Shown: one piece after another, positions 58,688 through 64,000 of the stretch | Numbering within the stretch: the stretch's first letter is position 1 | Layout: each line of letters begins with the position of its first letter | Source: Branchiostoma lanceolatum | Taxonomy: Eukaryota > Chordata > Leptocardii > Amphioxiformes > Branchiostomatidae | Assembly (NCBI RefSeq): GCF_035083965.1 | Contig: NC_089738.1 | Location: forward strand, 282,501-346,500 | Reading direction: 5' to 3' | Length of the DNA: 64,000 nucleotides | Notes under the pieces: generated by a model | Seen by the model: only the letters and a program-made list of their open reading frames with translations | Told to the model about the DNA's origin: nothing | The model's database searches: none | Translations under genes and position numbers: made by a program

Positions 58688-60029
58688 CTTGACAGAACAA
58701 AAGATGACAAAATTGTGTGCACGGTCAGTCCTCCGGTTTTCTATTGCCGGGCGTATTGTAGACTGTCATGAACAAAACAACCATCATATTTCAGTATTAC
58801 GTATGGTAGGATTTGGTCTAATGTAGAATTGTGCAAGATATGGTGATTTTGTAATGTGCTGTGTACATGCATGCCAGACATCGTCATAGATTAAACGTCT
58901 CTATTCCCCTGATGTATGTTCAAAGAATAGTCAATCTAATGCGATTCGTTTCCGTGTCAGTCAACCGGTTCTAAACTTTTGGAAGTGTTACGTTTGCAAA
59001 TTTAGACATCCATGTAAACAGCTAGCAGCATATGAGAGAATTCAAACTCTACAACTAGATAATTACACGTCTTGGTCACTCCGTGAACAAGACGTACAGA
59101 AGACGTGGAAAATTTGGAGGTGCGTATGTCGCTACCTTTCTTCTTAAGTCACGTACTGTTTGAGGAATATTCTTGTGACTAGATGATTACAAAATTCGTA
59201 GATAAAGTCACGCTTTATATATCAGACTTAGAATGATATCTGGTGATTACTGAAGTATTGGCCTGAGGCCGTCATGTTTGACATGTAGTCTTCTGGAGTT
59301 TTTTCTTTATACTCATGACGCACTGCGAGGAACAGACATTGCATCAAACTGTGCATAAAAGACTTTTTGGGAAGACACATGCGCGCGATTTGATTAACTG
59401 GATTATAATTTATAGGCACAGTAGATAACAACTCAGTTGATACAGCCTCAATAACGCTATGGGACTATTTTTGCCTTAACGTAACGTTACCTTTTTTCCG
59501 GGCGAGGCCCCACATTTCTGAAGTTACCCTTGTTATCAGGTATATAGTTCCTTTTGAATGCACCACTATTGAGTGGAGAAAACTCACCCGGTCTCGTGTT
59601 TCATGAGCTGCCTTCGCGCCAACCGCAGGCGAGAACCTCTTAGTCTTAGTTGCCTTCATCGTGCTGGAGGATGAAGTAACTCGAACTTGAACGTAGATTT
59701 AAAATCGTGATGCACAGTTCTCACCAGATTGAAGGCCAGGAGTTTCAGAAACCCTGCGTAGGCTGTAACTTTGTTCAAATGATGCCACAGTACTTTGTGA
59801 ACAACGCCTTAAAAAGAGGTTACAGTGAGGCGTAAACCAGTTCTTCATCCCGGTCGGTAATTCCCCCAGGACAGGAGCAACCTTGGAATATTTCACGTCA
59901 ACAAGTGATGAACAACATAGCCTGACATCCAGACTTCTGCAGTTATGTTTGCTGCAACCATTGGAAGGGCACCCACAAGTAGAATGGACTTAACTCACAC
60001 AGGGATAGACCTCAGGCTGTTTATAACAA
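58688..60029. other. upstream of amidase exon A, missing first exon not located
   Basis: I searched the minus strand for an ATG plus hydrophobic stretch ending in a phase-1 donor and found none. A frame from 59659 (MKATKTKRFSPAVGAKAA) ends at a GTGAGT donor in phase 0 and does not fit. Confidence 0.4.
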
Positions 60030-60610
60030 CAATTGTGATTTTCAGAAACACTTGCCACAGCTTTGCCTGTGAAGCATACTGAGTTTGAAATACCAAGTTG
60101 CACCACAATAATACCATTTGGCCTTTGTTTGATCGCGGTGATTTAACACGGGGGTTCTTAGATATTACCAAGGACGCAATTGGTGGAAGGGAAAATGAAT
60201 ATGTACAAGAATGTTTATGAACAGCTGGGATTTTGGCTAGACTTCAAAGTGGCCTATTTCGTTATATTCTTGACCAACTAATGAGATAAGATGAAGCAAA
60301 AAAATGGGCAAAACTCTATAGATATTTCAGAGAGGTATGAGGTCTCCGAACTCTTGTTGTGCTTTAGCCTAAGCCAGGTGTGATAATGGTCCTCATTCCT
60401 TGTTATTTCAAATAGCACAAAAATGAGATCAATTGATCTGTGGAGACAAGGAGGCTCCATTCAACTGAGAGAAGCAGCGGCAACAATTGTGGTTTTCAGA
60501 AACACTTGCCACAGCTTTGCCTGTGAAGCATACAGATTTGAAATACCAAGTTGTACTGCAAAAATACCTTTTGGTCTTTGTTTGATCGCGGTGATTTAAC
60601 ACTGGGGTGG
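60030..60610. repeat. pair of ~125-bp direct repeats
   Basis: Copies at 60030-60155 and 60483-60610 share TTTTCAGAAACACTTGCCAC and TTTGATCGCGGTGATTTAAC at about 90% identity. The spacer contains GAGGTATGAGGTCTCCGAAC, also found near 19355, so both belong to a dispersed family. Confidence 0.75.
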
Positions 60611-61808
60611 AGATGTGTCTGTGATATTGTGGCGATGTATGCCATAAGAGTGATAATGTATGTATGATGACATAATTTAACTGGCAAACAACCCATCCCT
60701 GTAAAATATACCTGCAACTGAAACAGCAAGGAAATATGCACTAGGCACTACAATGGTCCCAACAAACCAACAAATGATGAGATTGTGGAACATAACTTAC
60801 TTCATGAAATGTGGAATCATCATATTTGCAGGAACAGAGAATAAGTAAGAAACAATATCACAGTTGCTATAGCTTTCAAATAAACTGATACTGACATTTT
60901 TCTGCTCATGTCAGAAAAATGGGCAGTAGAAAAATATTCAATAAATCCAACAGTAAATGAAGATCACTTACACCCCTCATTCCACTAGGGTGGCAAAAGA
61001 GCAATTTCAGAGATTAGGAAAACATTTTATGCTTTGTGTTTTTTTTCAGTCATACTTATACATCATATTAGGAAGTCAAGGTTTCCATAAATCCAATTCA
61101 GGTCACAGTTGGGGTGCAGAGCATCTAGTGGAATGGGGGACTAAATAGTTGCCAACATGGTAAATGTACATGTAACATTGTTTCCCTACAAGTCGATAAG
61201 CTACAATAGTATAACAGCAAGGCCTGCTTTACTTAGCAAATCTGAATTTTCCAGACGGGAGTGGCCACACCTTCATAAATCATCTGTACACAATACATCA
61301 TATCTCCTCGGTAGTAACGTTAGGAATCCGCACCTTGCACCATATCTCCTCACTCAGTCTGTTATTGAACGTCCAGATATGTAGCACCCTTACACCAGCA
61401 CACAAAGCTGTACAATAAGGGATCTGATGAAGACTGTAAAGGTTCAGATGTTGCATCAGTAGTGAGTACAATACACCAATAAGGCTTTACACAACTCTAG
61501 TTATAGCTATGCATACGAGGGCTGTTCAATAAAGACTTCACCACCAACTTCCATTTATTGTCAGTCAGTATGATCGTAGGAGGCTGAAATTGCATGGTCA
61601 AGTTTTGACCTTATTATTATGCAAAATGCAAGACATTGTGTAAAAGTACTGTTTAATCGAGACCCTGATAACCGCTCTGAATTCAACTCACGCCTCACTC
61701 CATCCTGCCAGCTGAAGGGAAAGTCATATGAGTTCAGAATGAAAATGGATGTATTTCTATATCATGTACAATTTCAGCCTCCTACAACATTATGTTTTGG
61801 TGGAAATC
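60611..61808. other. intergenic, no supported gene
   Basis: The frames here lack domains or splice support. A SINE 3' fragment may lie at 60688-60760 (GCAAACAACCCATCCCTG, CTGAAACAGCAAGGAAA). Confidence 0.4.
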
Positions 61809-61814
61809 TTTATT
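61809..61814 (-). terminator. polyadenylation signal AATAAA
   Basis: The minus strand reads ACAATAAAGA, 37 bp after the stop codon (61853-61851) of the gene below. Confidence 0.6.
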
Positions 61815-61850
61815 GTACCTGGACCCAGGTAGCTTCCCTAGAAAGTAGCC

Positions 61851-63310
61851 TTATGAGCTGCTTTTCTTCTTGCTGGACTTCCTGCTGCAGTTTTTCTTGA
61901 TGATGTCACAGACTTCTCCCCTGTGTTTGTCCACAATCTTCACCATCTGTTGTTTGGTGTCGTTGAGTTGTTCTGTAGTCAGCTGGGCTCTCTGGATATT
62001 CCCCTACAACAGGACAACAGGAACATAGGTCAGTCTATTATACCTACACTTTGTCTCAGCCATTACATAGTGTGAAGGGAGCATATCAATATCTGTATTC
62101 GCAAAAAATTGGTTAAAATTGTGCAGTAATTTATCATTTTTGTAAATGTGAAAAAAACAGGACTTTGTAGCACCTGTGGTAACATTCAAGTCTATGTCTT
62201 TTTCTTATGGTCATTTCTATTTTGTTCGTACACTCCATTATTTTCCTGCAAATATCAAAAATCTAATGGTGTGGTACATTGTGTACATTGTATCCCTGTA
62301 GAGTACTGTCAACTGTACAGATTGTCTTCACAGATACACAGGTTATATCTCCTCTAGCTCTGTTCACAACAAACTAGTTTTTTAGATGCTACAGAACAGT
62401 TTTCTTACTACTGTAAATGAATGCCTTTAAGTTTGTGGGGGTTAATTAAGCAGTAGGGAGAAAATGGAGTGTTCACTGTGCTTTTTAGTTTGCAGTTGAA
62501 ACAAGGACATAGGTGGGCAGAAAACAGAACAAGTATTTCCGCGGTTTTTCCAAGTTGACGCTGAGAAGGTAACTGGGAAAACCATGAACATTAAACCACC
62601 CCAAAAATGTCAACCTTTACAGAAATGTATGAAGACAATTCCATCTCTACAACTGGGTAAGATTTTGCTTCCAGACATTCCAAGTGACATCCATCACTCT
62701 TCTTCAGCTTCACTAGAATGACACTGAAGAAGACTGATGGGTGTCAATCTAAAATCCGGGAGCACATCTCCGAGTCACTCACACTTCACACGTTCATGGA
62801 TGTCCTTGGTTAGAATCAACTGTCACAATGTTAACACCACACATTTACACTAATTACAGTACTGTCCAACAAATGATAATTCAATTGTGTAAAAAAGAAA
62901 AAATCTCTGAATTTAATCCAGTTGTCGACTTTAAATTGTCTTTATAATTGTATTAGCCTCCTTCACAGACTTCTTGGATTGGCGGTGTTTTCCTTTGGGG
63001 GGGGGGGGGGTGCGCTGATACATTATACCTGGGGCAAGGTTCTCTAATGCCGGCTTAGGGAGTTACATGTATGTCACCGCAAAGAAGTGCTTTCGATTCT
63101 ACACAACAATTTTCTCACTCATGAAAATCTTGGACAAATTTGCAAGTTCGAGTTTCCATCAAAGCAGAAAGCTTGGGCTGTAGGAAGAGCCTCTGACCTG
63201 GATCAGCTCCTGGATCATCCTCATTTCTTCCTCCATGATGATTTTCTTGCCAGGTGCCTTCAGACCTTCATGGAAGCTGGACATCTTGGCAAATGTGTCC
63301 TGTTCATTAC
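61851..63310 (-). CDS. last two coding exons of a tentative SAP130-like gene (partial)
   Basis: Exons 63310-63198 (starts in phase 1, 37 whole codons) and 62003-61851 (50 codons plus stop) join at LIQ/GNIQR with GT-AG sites in phase 0. The encoded C-terminus has a charged helical segment (MEEEMRMIQELIQGNIQR), then QLNDTKQQMVKIVDKH and a very basic serine/lysine tail (CSRKSSKKKSSS). The ELIQGNIQR block followed by a helix and a basic end resembles the conserved C-terminal region of SAP130, a Sin3A corepressor subunit that binds Sin3 in the nucleus. I rely on memory of that region, so the name is tentative; the exon structure is firm. The gene continues beyond the right edge. Confidence 0.6.
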
Positions 63311-64000
63311 CTGCCTGGAGGTGGAATAGACAACATCATCATCATCTAAGGACTTTAGGCTGAGACTAAACGTTAACAATGGTCATGGTTAGAGGTGGGC
63401 AATGGTACAGAACATTCAGGTCTAGGCCTGGACCTAAAACTGATTACAATAGTACCCACTTACGAAATCAGCCATGGTGAAAATTGCACAAAAGGGTGAT
63501 TATAACAAACAAGGTATCATTTTAAAGGAATAATTAATAGACATAATGTCAAGCTTTGCCGTGAAAAAAGACATTATGCCAATCATGACAAAACAATGGA
63601 TGCATAATCATGAGAAATTTCGGCACTTTTGCTTTGCTACCTATTCAGTCCATTCAAGTATAGCTCTGAACCCATGAATGTACGATTATAACAAACAGGA
63701 TATCACTGTAACAGGCACAAAATAAGCAAACAAGTGAAATATAATATATTTTGATAAAGTTTTCACAGACTGGTATGATTGAACGAATTCAACAAAATTT
63801 TGTGCCAAGTTTAGAAGCTTCTGTAATGTGTTCATTAGAATGTCATCAAAACCAACTCTGCATGCAATTCATGGACATACATTCCCATCTAACTCTTTCA
63901 CCCAGCATCTGGCTACGGCACGGCAGGATTTTGAGGCGTTCTCAACACTCGGTTTGGGCAATGCCATTTGGTAAAAGGTTGGGCAAACATACATGTACTG
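63311..64000. other. right edge, probable intron of the SAP130-like gene
   Basis: AT-rich sequence without a further exon that I can support. Confidence 0.4.

Noticed and set aside
59588..59659. Possible first exon of the amidase gene (MKATKTKRFSPAVGAKAA, GTGAGT donor)
   Set aside because: It ends in phase 0, while exon A needs phase 1, and it lacks a signal peptide.

Overview
This window looks like nuclear genomic DNA of an invertebrate chordate, most probably an amphioxus (Branchiostoma); the species is inferred, not proven. It has genes split by phase-consistent GT-AG introns, gene families known from lancelets, several tRNA-derived SINE families, many non-autonomous DNA transposons with clean target-site duplications, and large, very homogeneous minisatellites. 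Nothing looks bacterial or viral as a whole. All five genes supported by splice and reading-phase evidence lie on the minus strand.

Layout. (1) 0.3-15.3 kb: the 5' part of a CLCA-type (calcium-activated chloride channel regulator) gene. Its 13.5 kb first intron holds an 85-bp minisatellite and a ~4.3 kb array of ~100 copies of a 42-bp unit that reads as a 14-residue coiled-coil repeat on the plus strand. (2) 15.3-19.8 kb: transposon remnants. (3) 19.8-22.5 kb: a complete three-exon peptide GPCR (407 aa) of ghrelin/motilin-receptor type. (4) 22.5-42.6 kb: a gene-poor stretch with Harbinger-, TTAA- and TA-type elements, SINEs, a triplicated 300-bp repeat and a 5'-truncated CR1-like non-LTR retrotransposon with an open reverse-transcriptase frame, nested in an older element. 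(5) 42.7-51.4 kb: a complete ten-exon gene for a 524-aa secreted mosaic protein: signal peptide, TIL module, Asp-rich metal-binding motif, vWA domain, two beta-defensin-spaced cysteine modules and a WSC-like C-terminus. Its last codons and stop lie in the first unit of a tandem array. (6) 55.5-58.7 kb: a gene related to bacterial type VI secretion amidase effector 4 (Tae4), i.e. a 'domesticated amidase effector' (dae4-type) gene. It has introns, one with a GC donor, and its last exon is interrupted by 17 copies of a 29-bp repeat that shifts the frame. (7) 61.8-63.3 kb: the last two coding exons of a gene tentatively of the SAP130 (Sin3-associated) type, continuing beyond the right edge.

The two secreted genes (the defensin-like/vWA mosaic and the amidase) sit 4 kb apart and both suggest extracellular or mucosal immunity; any functional link is inference. 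The main theme is tandem-repeat growth inside or beside coding exons: the amidase last exon, the 3' end of the mosaic gene and the coiled-coil array.
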